DNA of 64,000 nucleotides from Diphasiastrum complanatum (Eukaryota; Streptophyta; Lycopodiopsida; Lycopodiales; Lycopodiaceae). The stretch lies in the NCBI GenBank assembly GCA_029204225.1, contig CM055098.1, positions 51,750,209-51,814,208 of the forward strand, written 5' to 3'. The notes beneath the pieces were generated by a model, which did not search any database, was not told where the DNA came from, and worked only from the letters and a program-made list of their open reading frames with translations. Both the position numbers and the translations under genes were made by a program. Below, one piece after another: positions 25,450-37,735 of this stretch (position 1 is its first letter; every line of letters starts with the position of its first letter).

Positions 25450-28400
25450 CTAACTAAGTTACCTCCTCGAAGACCAGTGGACCATATGATTGAGTTGGTA
25501 CCAGGAACAGAACCAACTTCACGAGCCCCCTATCGGATGTCCCAACAAGAGTTGGTGGAACTAAAATGACAACTTGGTAAATTGATAGACAAAGGATTCA
25601 TTAGACCCAGTGCTTTGCCTTTTGGAGCCCCAGTATTATTCGTGGAAAAGGCGGACAAGACACTGCGGATGAGTGTGGATTACCGCATGCTCAACAAAGG
25701 TACCATCAAGAACAAGTATCCCATGCCTAGAATTGATGACCTGTTCGACCAGCTCACACACGCCAGATATTTTAGCCGAATAGATCTTAGATCTGGATAT
25801 TACCAAATTTGAATAGCTAAAGGCGATGAGCACAAAACAGCTTTTCGAACACGGTATGGGGGACACGAATTCAGGGTGATGTCGTTCGGTCTAACAAAGG
25901 CACCAGCCACTTTTTGCACGTTGATGAACAACATTTTTCAAGACTACTTAGATGAATTTGTCATTGTGTACATTGACGACATCTTGGTGTTTAGTCGTAG
26001 CCTCAAAGATCACATTAAACATTTAAGGACTGTCCTCCAACGACTGAGGAAGAACAGCTTGTTCGCAAAAAGAGAAAAATGTGAATTTGTGGTAGAGGAA
26101 GTTGATTTCCTTGGACATGTTATAGGCTACAAACGAATTCGGATGGATCCTAAGAAGATCAAGACTATCTTGGATTGGCTGGCTCCTAAAACTGTTCACG
26201 GCATCAAATACTTTGTGGGCTTATGTAACTTTTACAGGAGATTCATTGAGGCATTTAGCAAAATTGTGGCACCACTGTTGGAGCAGACCAAGCCTCATCT
26301 AAAGATGACATGGACACCGGAATGTGAAGCAGCGTTCCAAGAACTAAAACGACAGATCACTCAAGAACCCATCCTTGCCTTACCGGACTTTAGCAAACCT
26401 TTTGAAATACATACAGACGCGTCGAACTTTGCTATTGGGGCCGTGCTGATGCAAGACAGAAAACATGTTGCATATTTTTCAAAGAAATTGAGTGACGTAG
26501 AGCGACGATGGCCAACTCATGAAATAGAAATGGTCGCAGTAGTTCAAGCAGTGGAGCATTGGAGACATTATGTGGCAGGAAAACCCTTTAAGGTGTTCAC
26601 TGATAATGTATCACTCAAGTACTTCTCATCCCAAGGTATGCTCATGCCAAAGCAAATGCGATGGCAAAACTTTCTCTCAAAATTCAATATAGACATTGTA
26701 CACAGAGCGGGAAAGAGCAATGTGGCAGACGCACTAAGTAGACAGGAACACTGGATGGCAACGATGACAACTCAGGTGACTGGCGTATTCCAAGAAATCA
26801 GGGAGAATTATGGTGCAGATGCGTTGGCGAAGGACTTAATGATCGAATTCTAGCTGGGAAAGCCTCATAAACATTTCACTTGGAAAGATCAAATGGTTGT
26901 TTATAAACAACGTAGAGTATATGTCCAAGACAACATCAACCTGAGGAAGAAAGTCTTGAGAGAACATCATGACGTACTAGCCGCCGGACATCCAGGGGTG
27001 AATTGCATGTATGAACTTCTCAAAAGAGGCTTCTACTGGCCAAGTATGTGGGCAGACGTTGAATCCTATGTGCAAACATGCCCGACATGTCAACAAGTGA
27101 AGGTGGAACCGTTAGCTCCAGCAGGACTACTCCAACCATTACCGGTACAAGCATACCCATGGGATTCGGTGAGCATGGATTTTATTGTTCAACTACCACG
27201 GTGCCAAGGCTTCGACTCAATTTATGTGGTGGTTGACCGCTTTACAAAGCAAGTTCATCTAGTACCAACTAAAAGTTCAGTGACTGCCTAGAACGATTAT
27301 TTCTGACCGAGACACCAAGTTCATCGAAAAGTTTTGGACTTGTCTATTTCACCTCATGGGAACTGGACTGAATTTTAGCACTGCATATCACCCTCTGACA
27401 GATGGGCAACCAGAACGAGTCAATCGACGTTGAACAATGTTTACGAAATTATGTCGCTTGGGACCAATCCGATTGGGTCAACTACTTGGATATTCTCGAG
27501 TTTGCACATAACAACCAAGTGAACAGATCTACTGGAAGGGCACCCTTTGAGATAAGCAATGGTCGGCTACCGATTGTTCCAAGCTCTTTTCTTACAGGCG
27601 TGCAGGAAACACCAGTACCCACTGTGGAGGAATTCATCAATGAGTGGCACACAAAGCTGACAGAGGTGAAGTCATTTTTAGAGCAGTCACAAAGGAGTAT
27701 GGCAGCTGACGTAAACCCACATCGACGAGAACTGGAATTTGAGGAAGGTGATCAAGTATGGCTGAACACAAAGAACATTGCGTTACCAAAAGGTTTCTCT
27801 CATCAGTTTGTTCGACCTTATGCAAGACCATATTATGTCACCAAGAAGATCAACCCAGTGGCTTACCGATTGGCGCTGCCATCCAGCTTGGATATACACA
27901 ATATGTTTCATATCTCATTACTCAAACGGTACAAACCAGATGAGCGATTTGATCGGCAACACGAACTCCGTCACCCACCAATGACACTTGATGATATGAA
28001 GAGGCAGCTTGTACCAGAACAAATATTGACACATAGAAAGCGAACTGGAATTCAACGTGAATATCTAGTGAAGTGGCTACGGGCTCCACTTTTTGAGGCT
28101 TCTTGGGAGTACGAAGACAAAATTAAGGAGGGAGCCCCTGAAGTACTAGTAGATTATCTGTAGAACAACCAACGCAATAGCCGTTTCTCCAGATTGGCAC
28201 AAAAAGCACTACCTGGCAATATGCCTCCTACATAAACATTCATGGCCATTGTGAAGTTCAAGGAACTTCTAGGTATCTTTCTTAAGTTTGTCAATAAATC
28301 ACTTGCAACTTTACACCGGTTTTACGTAAGTGAACTTTATCTACACTTTTCCTGTGCTACTGCCAATGTATTTTTTTTTAATTCAAAGTTGTTAAGGCCG

Positions 28401-28478
28401 ATGAATTAAGCTCGTGCCATACATCCTAGGTCTAGTTTGGCCCTAATGAGGAAATCAACTTTCCAAACGAGGGGAGGA
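25450..28478 (+). mobile_element. Ty3/gypsy chromovirus copy A, internal part without its 5' end
   Basis: Parts in order: RT (25582-26150, with [18 protein letters not shown] and [11 protein letters not shown]), RNase H (about 26390-26760, with [15 protein letters not shown]), integrase zinc finger and core (26893-27600, with [18 protein letters not shown] and [14 protein letters not shown]), then a C-terminal chromodomain (about 28010-28160, with EYLVKWLRAP and EASWEYED). A polypurine tract ends at 28478, directly before the LTR. The chromodomain marks it as a chromovirus. This copy is broken in a few places and lacks the 5' LTR, leader and protease. Confidence 0.9.
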
Positions 28479-29395
28479 TGTTGTGAAGCTGACTCAGGTG
28501 CACCCAGCGTGCCCTGTAAGACTCTAAGGGGTGACACTCTCTCAGGTCCCAGAGCAAGTTAGAACGTCAAGAACTGAGCCTCCGACCTATAGTGAGCCAG
28601 TCAAGTAGTCACAAGTCATGAGCTAGCTCTGGAGCTTGAGTCATGGCCTAGTCAAGAAGCAAGTTGATTCTGCCGCCGGGACGGCTCCCGGGACCCATGT
28701 TCGAGAGCCAGACTGATCCTGCCAGGCTTGCCAGGCTTAATTAGCAAAATAAAAACTAAGTCCCAAAAAGCGTGATTTACTAGAAGGCACTATATTTCAA
28801 AACAGAGGGGGTGCGCCGAATCACAGCAGAACTATAGGGGGAGTCCGGCAGACGAAAACTTGGGCAGCTCAACCAGCGCCAGAAATCCAGTCGCCAGGTC
28901 TCAGCTCCCTCTACCAGCACAAGCCAGGCACAATGCCAGCACGTGTTGGTGGCCCCGAGACCGGTCAGTCTATGTATGAATGTAACCTCTTCCAAATCTA
29001 ATAAAGTTGATCCTTGGGGATGATTACCATTTCAGTTTTGCCTCCAGGACTGGTCCAAGTGGGAGGACCCTTACTACAACCTTTATGTGTCGCTGGTGCC
29101 TAAGGGTCCCTGTCATCGACATGGGGCTTGCCGCTATGCCAATTGGTCAATTTGGCAACCACTATGCCTTGGGTTTCATGTGTGGCTTGTCTTTGCCTTT
29201 GGTTACCTTTTGGGGACGGATTCTGAGTTGGCTTTCGGGTTGGTTGGGATTCCAGTTTTCTTAAGTCTGAATGGTTAAGCTTATTACGTTTCTGAGTTGG
29301 CTTTTACGTAAGTGCATGATGGATGAATGTTAGACTTAAGCACGTGTTGGGGAAACTGCTCAAGTCCCAGCGCCCTTTGAGGCGCCGGTGCAACA
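28479..29395 (+). mobile_element. Chromovirus LTR 1
   Basis: 917 bp from TGTTGTGAAG (after the polypurine tract AAACGAGGGGAGGA) to GGTGCAACA. It is followed by the primer-binding site TGGTATCCGAGCC at 29398. It serves at once as the right LTR of copy A and the left LTR of the next internal region. By eye it is clearly above 90 percent identical to LTR 2. Confidence 0.85.
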
Positions 29396-30089
29396 TGTGG
29401 TATCCGAGCCGACTAGCTGGTCAGCTACGCAAGTCTCACAGGGATGGCCACGTTTTGGGATTTGTCAGGACAACCGTTGCGCAAGGTGCTGCCCACAGTG
29501 TAAGCACGAGTGCGTCCACGGTCGAGGTGGTCAGTAGAACGGGGGACTTGATGAGGCAAGGTGCTGCCCTTGAGGTGTAAGCACTGTCAGTTCCCGCGGT
29601 TCGGGCCTGGCACCGTCTGCACGTAGGACAGATGAGGCAATGTGCTGCCATTAGGTTGGTAAAAGCACGGTCTGTGCCTTGTGGGTTGCGGGGTGACATA
29701 TTCGAACTGTACGGGTTAACCATTCATACAGATGCTGCTCGAATTCGGGTGTAAAACACGGGTGGTTAGCTGCCGGAGCGGGATAGCTGCCAATTGTTTA
29801 GCTATAAGGGCTATCGACCAAAAAGTGGTGGGGCGTGATTGAGGCAATGTGCTGCTTAATGGTGAAAGCACAGATGGTTGGATGGATGTTTTTCTGTGGG
29901 CTAATTCTGTGATAGATTTGAGTGGGCGCGGCTAGGCAAAGGTCCTACGTCCGGTCTCAAGGGGAATGTGGCTTGAGAGGGATCCTCTGTGTTTTCTTTG
30001 GTTGGTATGTTCGTTTGTGGTGTGCTTGTTTGGACCTTAATAACCCCTGGCTGCTTTACTTCCTCTAGGTGATCTGATCTAGTTCGGAG
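29396..30089 (+). promoter_or_regulatory. Chromovirus leader with primer-binding site and four hairpin repeats
   Basis: Starts with the Met-tRNA primer-binding site TGGTATCCGAGCC (29398-29410). The leader has no gag-like frame. Four imperfect repeats lie at about 29481-29507, 29551-29585, 29631-29670 and 29839-29872, each of the form GCAAGGTGCTGCC-(8 to 15 nt)-TAAGCACG. In each, GTGCT can pair with AGCAC around a loop of about 13-20 nt. The same series is found in the leader at 32.2-32.9 kb and, complementary, at 40.4-40.86 kb. Packaging or dimerisation signal is a guess. Confidence 0.6.
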
Positions 30090-31311
30090 TTGAAGGAGGA
30101 ATTTACATTTGTGGCTGGACGACATACAAGAATGGAAAGGAGCTTCCATGGGGCAACCCCCAAGATTGGTTCTAGATTATTATTCCTATCCGGAAAGATC
30201 GCGGGGAGGAAGTCAGATTTCATGATCGACTCTGGAGCTTCACATAACTATATTTCAAGGAGCGTAGTGGAACAGTTCAGCTTGCCGACCAGAAATGTAA
30301 CATCAACGCTCAAGGTAGAAACAACAAAGGGAGCACTGGGCGCAGACAAGGCAACATTAAACATCCCGGTGCAAATTGGGAGATGGAAGGCTAAACTTAG
30401 CTTTTAGAGATGGATGCCTTCCCTGGCTAAATGAACATTGTATTGCAGTTTTGGGTAGGAGCTCAAACTTGGTTCTCTTGGATTACAAGGGACAGATCTG
30501 TATGACAAAAGCTATGCCTGGAGGGAATGCGAAGGGCACCGATATTGAACAAAATCTGGTTGCTGCATCTGTGATTAAAAGCATGGCGAAAGGGAAAAGG
30601 TCAAAGTGCTTTCTTTGTATCTACAGAGAGGTTCCAGAAGGGAAAAATGCACAACTAAAAAACTTGCCGAAGGAGGTGGCAGATTTGCTAGAGGAATTTA
30701 GCGATGTGTTTCTAGAAGAACTCCCAGCTAAGTTACCTCCTCGAAGACCAGTGGACCATAAGATTGAGTTGATGAGCGATTTGATCAACAACACGAACTT
30801 CGTCACTCACCAACGACACTTGATATATATGAAGAGGCAGCTTGTACCAGAACAAATATTGACACATAGAAAGCGAACTGGCGTTCAACATGAATATCTA
30901 GTGAAGTGGCTAAGGGCTCCACTTATTGAGGCTTCTTGGGAGTACGAAGACGAACTTAAGGAGGGAGCCCCTAAAGTACTAGCAGATTATCTGCAGAAGA
31001 ACCAATGCAATAGCCGTTTTTCCAGATCGGCACACAAAGCACTACCTGGCGGCATGCCTCCTACACAAACATTCATGGCCATTCTGAAGTTCAAGGAACT
31101 TCCAGATATCTTTCTTAAGTTTGTCAATAAATCACTTGCAACTTTACACCGGTTTTACGTAAGTGAACTTTATCTACACTTTTCCTGTGCTACAGCCAAT
31201 GTATTTTTTTTAATTCAAAGTTGTTAAGGCCGGTGAATTAAGCCCGTGCCATACGTCCTAGGTCTAGTTTGGCCTTGATGAGGACAACAGCTTTTTCAAA
31301 CAAGGGGAGGA
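30090..31311 (+). mobile_element. Chromovirus short internal region (protease and chromodomain only)
   Basis: Contains the aspartic protease part with MIDSGASHNYISRSVV (30216-30264), a following piece with WLNEHCIAVLGRSSN, and then the chromodomain part with EYLVKWLRAPLIEASWEYED (from about 30890). RT, RNase H and integrase are not present, so it is a shortened, non-autonomous copy. It ends in a polypurine tract before LTR 2. Confidence 0.85.
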
Positions 31312-32219
31312 TGTTGTAAAGCTGACTCAGGTGCACCCAGCGTGCCCTGTAAGACTCTAAGGGGTGACGCTCCCTAAGGTCCCAGAGCAAGTTAGAACGT
31401 CAAGACTGAGCCTCCGACCTGTGGTGAGCCAGTCAAGTAGTCACAAGTCATGAGCTAGCTCTGGAGCTCGAGTCCTGGCCTAGTCAGGAAGAAAGTTGAT
31501 TCTGCCGCCGGGACGGCTCCCAGGACCCATGTCCGGGAGCCAGACTGATTCTGCCAGGCTTAATCAGCAAAATAAAAACTAAGTCCTAAAAAGTGTGCTT
31601 TACCAGAAAGCACTATGTTTCAGAATAGAGGGGGTGTGCCGAATCACAACAGAACCATAGGCGGAGTCCGGCAGGCAAAAACTTGGGCAGCTCAACCAGC
31701 GCCAGGAATCCAGTCGCCAGGTCTCAACTCCCTCTACCAGCACAAGCCAGGCACAATGCCCAGCACGTGTTGGTGCCCCCGAGACCAGTCAATCTATGTA
31801 TGAATGTAACCTCTTCCAAATCTAATAAACTTGATTCTTGGGGATGATTACCATTTCGGTTTCGCCTCTGGGACTGGTCCAAGTGGAAGGACCCTTAATA
31901 CAACCTTTTTGTGTCGCTGGCGCCTAAGGGTCCCTCTCATCGACATGGGGCTTGCCGCTATGCCAATTGGTCAATTTGGCGACCACTATGCCTTGGGTTT
32001 CATGTGTGGCTTGTCTTTGCCTTTGGTTACCTTTTGGAGACGGATTTTGAGTTGGCTTTCGGGTTGGCTGGGATTCCAGTTTTCTTAAGTCTGAATGGTT
32101 AAGCTTGTTATGTTTCTGAGTTGGCTTTTACGTAAGTGCATGATGGATGAATGTTAGACTTAAGCGCGTGTTGCGGAAATCGCTCAAGTCCCAGCGCCCT
32201 TTGAGCCGCCGATGCAACA
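31312..32219 (+). mobile_element. Chromovirus LTR 2
   Basis: 908 bp from TGTTGTAAAG to GATGCAACA, followed by a diverged primer-binding site. It serves as right LTR of the short copy and left LTR of copy B. Confidence 0.85.
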
Positions 32220-35200
32220 TGTGTTATCCGAGCCGACTAGCCGGTCAGCTACGCAAGTCTCACAGGGATGGCCACATTTTGGGATTTGTCAGGACAACTG
32301 TTGCGCAAGGTGATGCCCACAGTGTAAGCACGGGTACGTCCATGGTTGGGGTGGTCAGCAGAACGGGGGACTTGATGAGGCAAGGTGCTGCCCTTGAGGT
32401 GTAAGCACGGTCAGTTCCCGTGGTTTGATCCTAGCGCCGTCTGCACGTATGACAAATGAGGCAATGTGTTGCCATTAGGTTGGTGAAAGCACGTTCTGTG
32501 CCTTGTGGGGTGCGGGGTGACATATTCGAACTGTATGGGTTAACCATTCATACAGAGATGCTGCTCGAATTCGGGTGTAAAGCACGGGTGGTTAGCTGCC
32601 TGTGCGGGATAGCTGCCGATCGTTTAGCTATAAGGGCTATCGACAAAAAAGTGGTGGGGCATGACTGAGGCAATGTGCTGCTTAATGGTGAAAGCACGGA
32701 TGGTTGGATGGAGATTTCCCCGTGGGCTAATTCTGTGATAGATTTGAGTGGGCGCGGCTAGGCAAAGGTCCTACGTCCGATCTCAAGGGGAATGTGGCTT
32801 GAGAGGGATCCTCTGTGTATGCTTTGGTTGGTATGTTCGTTTGTGATGTGCTTGTTTGGACCTGAATAACCCCTAGTTGCTTAACTTCTTCCAGGTGATC
32901 TGATCTAGTTGGGAGTTGAAGGAGGAATTTACATTTGTGGGTGGACGACATACAAGTATGGAAAGGAGCTTCCATGGGGCAACCCCCAAGATTGGTTCCA
33001 GATTATTATTCCTATCCGGAAAGATCGCGGGGAGGAAGTCAGATTTCATGATCGACTCCGGAGCTTCACATAACTATATTTCAAGGAGCGTAGTAGTTCA
33101 GCTTGCCGACCAGAAATGTTATATCAATGCTCAAGGTAGAAACAACAAAGGGAACACTGGACGCAGACAAAGCAACATTGAACATCCCGGTGCAAATTGG
33201 GAGGTGGAAGGCTAAACTTAGCTTTTTGGTTTTAGAGATGGATGCCTTCGACGTAATTTTGGGCCTTTCCTGGCTAAATGAACATTGTATTGCAGTTTTG
33301 GGCAGGAGCTCAAACTTGGTTCTCTTGGATTACAAGGGACAGATCTGTATTTCAAAAGCTCTGCCTGGAGGTAACGCGAAGGGCACCAATATTGAACAAA
33401 ATCTGGTTGCTGCATCTGTGATTAAAAGCATGGCGAAAGGGAAAAGGTCAAAGTGCTTTCTTTGTATCTGCAGAGAGGTTCCAGAAGGGAGAAATGCACA
33501 ACAGAAAAACTTGCCAAAGGAGGTGGCAGATTTGCTAGAGGAATTTAGCGATGTGTTTCCAGAAGAACTCCTAGCTAAGTTACCTCCTCGTTGGTACCAG
33601 GAACAGAACCAACTTCACGAGCACCCTATAGGATGTCCCAAGAAGAGTTGGTGGAACTGAAACGACAACTTGGTGAATTGATAGACAAAGGATTAATTAG
33701 ACCCAGTGCTTTGCCTTTTGGAGCCCCTGTACTATTCGTGGAAAGGGCGGACAAGACACTACGGATGTGTGTGGATTACCGCATGCTCAACAAAGGTACC
33801 ATCAAAAACAAGTATCCCATGCCTAGAATTGATGACCTGTTCGACCAGCTCAAACATGCCAGATATTTTAGCCGAATAGATCTTAGATCTGGATATCACC
33901 AAATTCGAATAGCTAAAGGCGATGAGCACAAAACGGCTTTTCGAACACTGTATGGGAGCCACGAATTCAGGGTGATGTCGTTCGGTCTAACAAACGCACT
34001 AGTCACTTTTTGCACGTTGATGAACAACATTTTTCAAGACTGCTTAGATGAATTTATCATTGTGTACATCGACGACATCTTGGTGTTTAGTCGTAGCCTC
34101 AAAGATCACATTAAACATTTAAGGACTGTCCACCAACGACTGAGGAAGAACAGCTTGTTCTCAAAAAGAGAAAAATGTGAATTGGTGGTAGAGGAAGTTG
34201 ATTTCCTTGGACATGTTATAGGCTACGAACGAATTCGGATGGATCCTAAGAAGATCAAGACTATCTTGGATTGGCTGGCTCCTAAAACTGTTCATGGCAT
34301 CAAATACTTTGTGGGCTTATGTAACTTTTACAGGAGATTCATTGAGGCATTTAGCAAAATTGTGACACCACTGTTGGAGCAGACCAAGACTCATCTAAAG
34401 ATGACATGGACACCGAAATGTGAAGCAGCATTCCAAGAACTAAAACGACAGATCACTCAAGAACCCATCCTTGCCTTACTGGACTTTAGCAAACCTTTTG
34501 AAATACATACAGACGCGTCAAACTTTGCTATTGGGGCCGTGCTGATGCAAGACAGAAAACATGTTGCATATTTTTCAAAGAAATTGAGTGACGTAGAGCG
34601 ACGATGGCCAACTCATGAAAAAGAAATGGTCGCAGTAGTACAAGCAGTGGAGCATTGGAGACATTATGTGGCAGGAAAACTCTTTAAGGCGTTCACTGAT
34701 AATGTATCACTCAAGTACTTCTCATCCCAAGGTATGCTCACGCCAAAGCAAATGCGATGGCAAAACTTTCTCTCAAAATTCAATACAGACACTGTACACA
34801 CAGCGGGAAAGAACAATGTGGCAGACGCACTAAGTAGACAGGAACACTTGATGGCAACGGTGACAACTCAGGCGACTGGCGTACTCCAAGAAATCAGGGA
34901 GAATTATGGTGCAGATGCGTTGGCGAAGGACTTAATGATCGAATTCCAGCTGGGAAAGCCTCGTAAACATTTCATTTGGAAAGATCAAATGGTTGTTTAT
35001 ACACAACGCAGCGTATATGTCCAAGACAACATCAACCTGAGGAAGAAAGTCTTGCGAGAACATCATGACGTACTAGCCGCTGGACATCCAGGGGTGAATT
35101 GCATGTATGAACTTCTCAAAAGAGGCTTCTACTGGCCAGGTATGTGGGCAGACGTTGAATCCTATGTGCAAACATGCCCAACATGTCAACAAGTGAAGGT

Positions 35201-36579
35201 GGAACCGCTAGCTCCAGCAGGACTACTCCAACCATTATCGGTACAAGCATACCCATGGGATTCGGTGAGCATGGATTTTATTGTTCAACTACCACGGTGC
35301 CAAGGCTTCGACTCAATTTATGTGGTGGTTGACCGCTTTTCAAAGCAAGTTCATCTAGTACCAACTAAAAGTTCAGTGACAGCTGAAGAAGTGGCAAGGT
35401 TATTTTTCAAATGTGTCTTCAAATACCACGGCCTGCCTAGAACGATTATTTCTGACCGAGACACCAAGTTTGTCGGAAAGTTTTGGACTTGTGTATTTTG
35501 CCTCGTGGGAACTGGACTGAACTTCAGCACTACATATCACCCTCAGATAGATGGGCAAACGGAACGAGTCAATCGACAGATTGAACAATATTTACGAAAT
35601 TATGTCGCTTGGGACCAATCCGATTGGGTCAACTACTTGGATATTCTCGAGTTTGCACATAACAACCAAGTGAACAGATCTACTGGAAGGGCACCCTTCG
35701 AGATAAGCAATGGTCGGCTACTGATTGTTCCAAGCTCTTTTCTTATAGGCGTGCAGGAAACACCAGTACCCACTGTGGAGGAATTCATCAATGAGTGGCA
35801 CACAAAGCTGACAGAGGTGAAGTCATTTTTAGAGCGGTCACAAAGGAGTATGGCAGCTGACGTAAACCCACATCGATGAGAACTGGAATTTGAGGAAGGT
35901 GATCAAGTATGGCTAAACACAAAGAACATTGCGTTACCAAAAGGTTTCTCTCATAAGTTCGTTCGACCTTATGGGGGACCATATTATGTCACCAAGAAGA
36001 TCAACCCAGTGGCTTACCGACTGGCACTGCCATTCAGCTTGGATATACACAATGTGTTTCATATCTCATTACTCAAACAGTACAAACCAGATGAGCGATT
36101 TGATCGGCAACACAAATGCCGTCACCCACCAACGACACTTGATGATACAAAGAGGCAGCTTGTACCAGATCAAATATTGACACATAGAAAGCGAACTCGC
36201 ATTCAACGTGAATATCTAGTGAAGTGGCTACGGGCTCCACTTATTGAGGCTTCTTGGGAGTACGAGGACAAACTTAAGGAGGGAGCCCCTAAAGTTCTAG
36301 CAGATTATCTGCAGAACAACCAACGTAGTAGCCGTTTTCCCAGATCGGCACACAAAGCACTACCTGGCGGCATGCCTCCTACATAAACATTCATGGCCAT
36401 TCTGAAGTTCACGGAACTTCCAGGTATCTTTCTTAAGTTTGTCAATAAATCACTTGCAGCTTTACACATGTTTTACGTAACTGAACTTTATCTACACTTT
36501 TCCTGTGCTACTGCCAATGTATTTTTTTTTATTCAAAGTTGTTAAGCCGGTGAATTAAGCTTGTGCCATACGTCCTAGG
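32220..36579 (+). mobile_element. Ty3/gypsy chromovirus copy B, nearly complete internal region
   Basis: After the leader (32220-32915, same hairpin series as upstream) come protease (MIDSGASHNYISRSVV at about 33042-33090, and DVILGLSWLNEHCIAV near 33249), then a long pol frame 33591-35879. A chromodomain follows (about 36190-36340, EYLVKWLRAPLIEASWEYED). All pol parts from protease to chromodomain are present, with only a few breaks. No gag or zinc knuckle is seen between the primer-binding site and the protease. The good state of the frames suggests a fairly young insertion. Confidence 0.9.
33591..35879 (+). CDS. Chromovirus pol fragment: RT, RNase H, integrase (762 residues open)
   Basis: RT residues about 40-200 include [38 protein letters not shown] and the catalytic [11 protein letters not shown]. 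RNase H residues about 290-430 include [15 protein letters not shown] and [13 protein letters not shown]. Integrase residues about 480-740 include the zinc finger H-H-C-C with [18 protein letters not shown] and CPTCQQV, then a core with [11 protein letters not shown] and a FEISNGRLL segment. It belongs to the fossil element copy B. Confidence 0.9.
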   Translation: MVPGTEPTSRAPYRMSQEELVELKRQLGELIDKGLIRPSALPFGAPVLFVERADKTLRMCVDYRMLNKGTIKNKYPMPRIDDLFDQLKHARYFSRIDLRSGYHQIRIAKGDEHKTAFRTLYGSHEFRVMSFGLTNALVTFCTLMNNIFQDCLDEFIIVYIDDILVFSRSLKDHIKHLRTVHQRLRKNSLFSKREKCELVVEEVDFLGHVIGYERIRMDPKKIKTILDWLAPKTVHGIKYFVGLCNFYRRFIEAFSKIVTPLLEQTKTHLKMTWTPKCEAAFQELKRQITQEPILALLDFSKPFEIHTDASNFAIGAVLMQDRKHVAYFSKKLSDVERRWPTHEKEMVAVVQAVEHWRHYVAGKLFKAFTDNVSLKYFSSQGMLTPKQMRWQNFLSKFNTDTVHTAGKNNVADALSRQEHLMATVTTQATGVLQEIRENYGADALAKDLMIEFQLGKPRKHFIWKDQMVVYTQRSVYVQDNINLRKKVLREHHDVLAAGHPGVNCMYELLKRGFYWPGMWADVESYVQTCPTCQQVKVEPLAPAGLLQPLSVQAYPWDSVSMDFIVQLPRCQGFDSIYVVVDRFSKQVHLVPTKSSVTAEEVARLFFKCVFKYHGLPRTIISDRDTKFVGKFWTCVFCLVGTGLNFSTTYHPQIDGQTERVNRQIEQYLRNYVAWDQSDWVNYLDILEFAHNNQVNRSTGRAPFEISNGRLLIVPSSFLIGVQETPVPTVEEFINEWHTKLTEVKSFLERSQRSMAADVNPHR

Positions 36580-37441
36580 CGTTGCTGGCGCCTAAGGGTC
36601 CCTGTCATCGACATGGGGCTTGCTGCTATGCCAATTGGTCAGTTTGGCGACCACTATGCCTTGGGTTTCATGTGTGGCTTGTCTTTGCCTATGGTTACCT
36701 TTTGGGGACGGATTCTGAGTTGGCTATTGGGTTGGTTGGGATTCTAGTTTTCTTAAGCCTGAATGGTTAAGCTTGTTATGTTTCTGAGTTGGCTTTTACG
36801 TAAGTGCATGATGGATGAATGTTAAGGGCCGCTTCAAAATTTTTAAGTTGGCACATAGCTGAGGGTCGTATCCCGGGACACCAGCGGTATGTCGTCGGGA
36901 CCATTCGGTCCGTGGCGCCAACGGTATGCTGTCGGGACCATTTGGTCCAGGAACTAGTTGTCTCCATATTTGTCGCGGCTTGTGGTCCTGAGTGTTCCTT
37001 GCATGAACGTGAATGGATTAACCTGTCGGCTGAGTTGGATGGCTTGCTTGGGTGAAAGTTACCTGTTTATGGCTGTCCATTCTGGCATGGCGCCAGGTTG
37101 GCTTTCAACGCTCGTGACGAAGCTTTCAGTTGGTTAAGTCTGATGTAAGTCACACCGCTTGCTTGGAATGGATGTTACTCGTTTGTAACAAAGCTTCGAG
37201 TTGGTTAAGTTTGATGTATGTCGGGCGGCTTGCTTGGAGGGAAGTCACCCACATCGGGACCCCCGATCTGGCATCGCGCTAGGTTGGATCTCAATGTTGG
37301 TTTTCGGAACTTCAAGTCGGTTAAGTTTGATCGTTGTTGGCGAGTTGGCTGCTTGTATGTCAAGTGGGTTTGGATGGCAAGAGTTGAAGGCTGGGAAGCT
37401 AAGTCGTGGTTCTCGGCTCCCTTTGGGATGCCTGCGCTACA
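36580..37441 (+). mobile_element. Chimeric shortened right LTR of copy B
   Basis: The left third (36580-36829) matches the middle of chromovirus LTRs 1 and 2 (CGACATGGGGCTTGC, TACGTAAGTGCATGATGG). The rest (36830-37441) matches instead, in inverse orientation, the LTR family of the minus-strand element at 37.7-41.9 kb and ends in its outer terminus GCGCTACA. So the right end joins two LTR families in the same sense. Recombination between related elements or template switching would explain it. Confidence 0.65.
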
Positions 37442-37735
37442 TATAACAAGCTTTCCTTTCCACAACAAAAACTTGTCAACTTATTAGGTCCAAAGTTCGC
37501 CAGTCTCCTCGTGTGAGTATGGCTAGGTCACCTTGAATTTGCTGCCATTTTGATCAACTTTCATTCGAAATTTGCCCCAAGAGAGAGGTGTGTGTGATAG
37601 TTCCCTACCACTTATAAAATCAGCTGATCGGACTTAGAGTAGAGTTCTTCGAACAAAAAGCCTTTTCAACACTTTGCTTTCCATCTGCTAGGATTATGAC
37701 TCGATCCAACTTGTTGCCAATCACTGAAGAGGATC
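37442..37735. repeat. Copy of a 295-bp segment also found at 39560-39855
   Basis: Both copies start TATAACAAGCTTTCCTTTCC and run through a shared TATAAAATCAGCTGATCGG to GAGGATCCTAG. The second copy lies inside the minus-strand non-autonomous element, so this one is probably a displaced piece of such an element. Confidence 0.75.
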
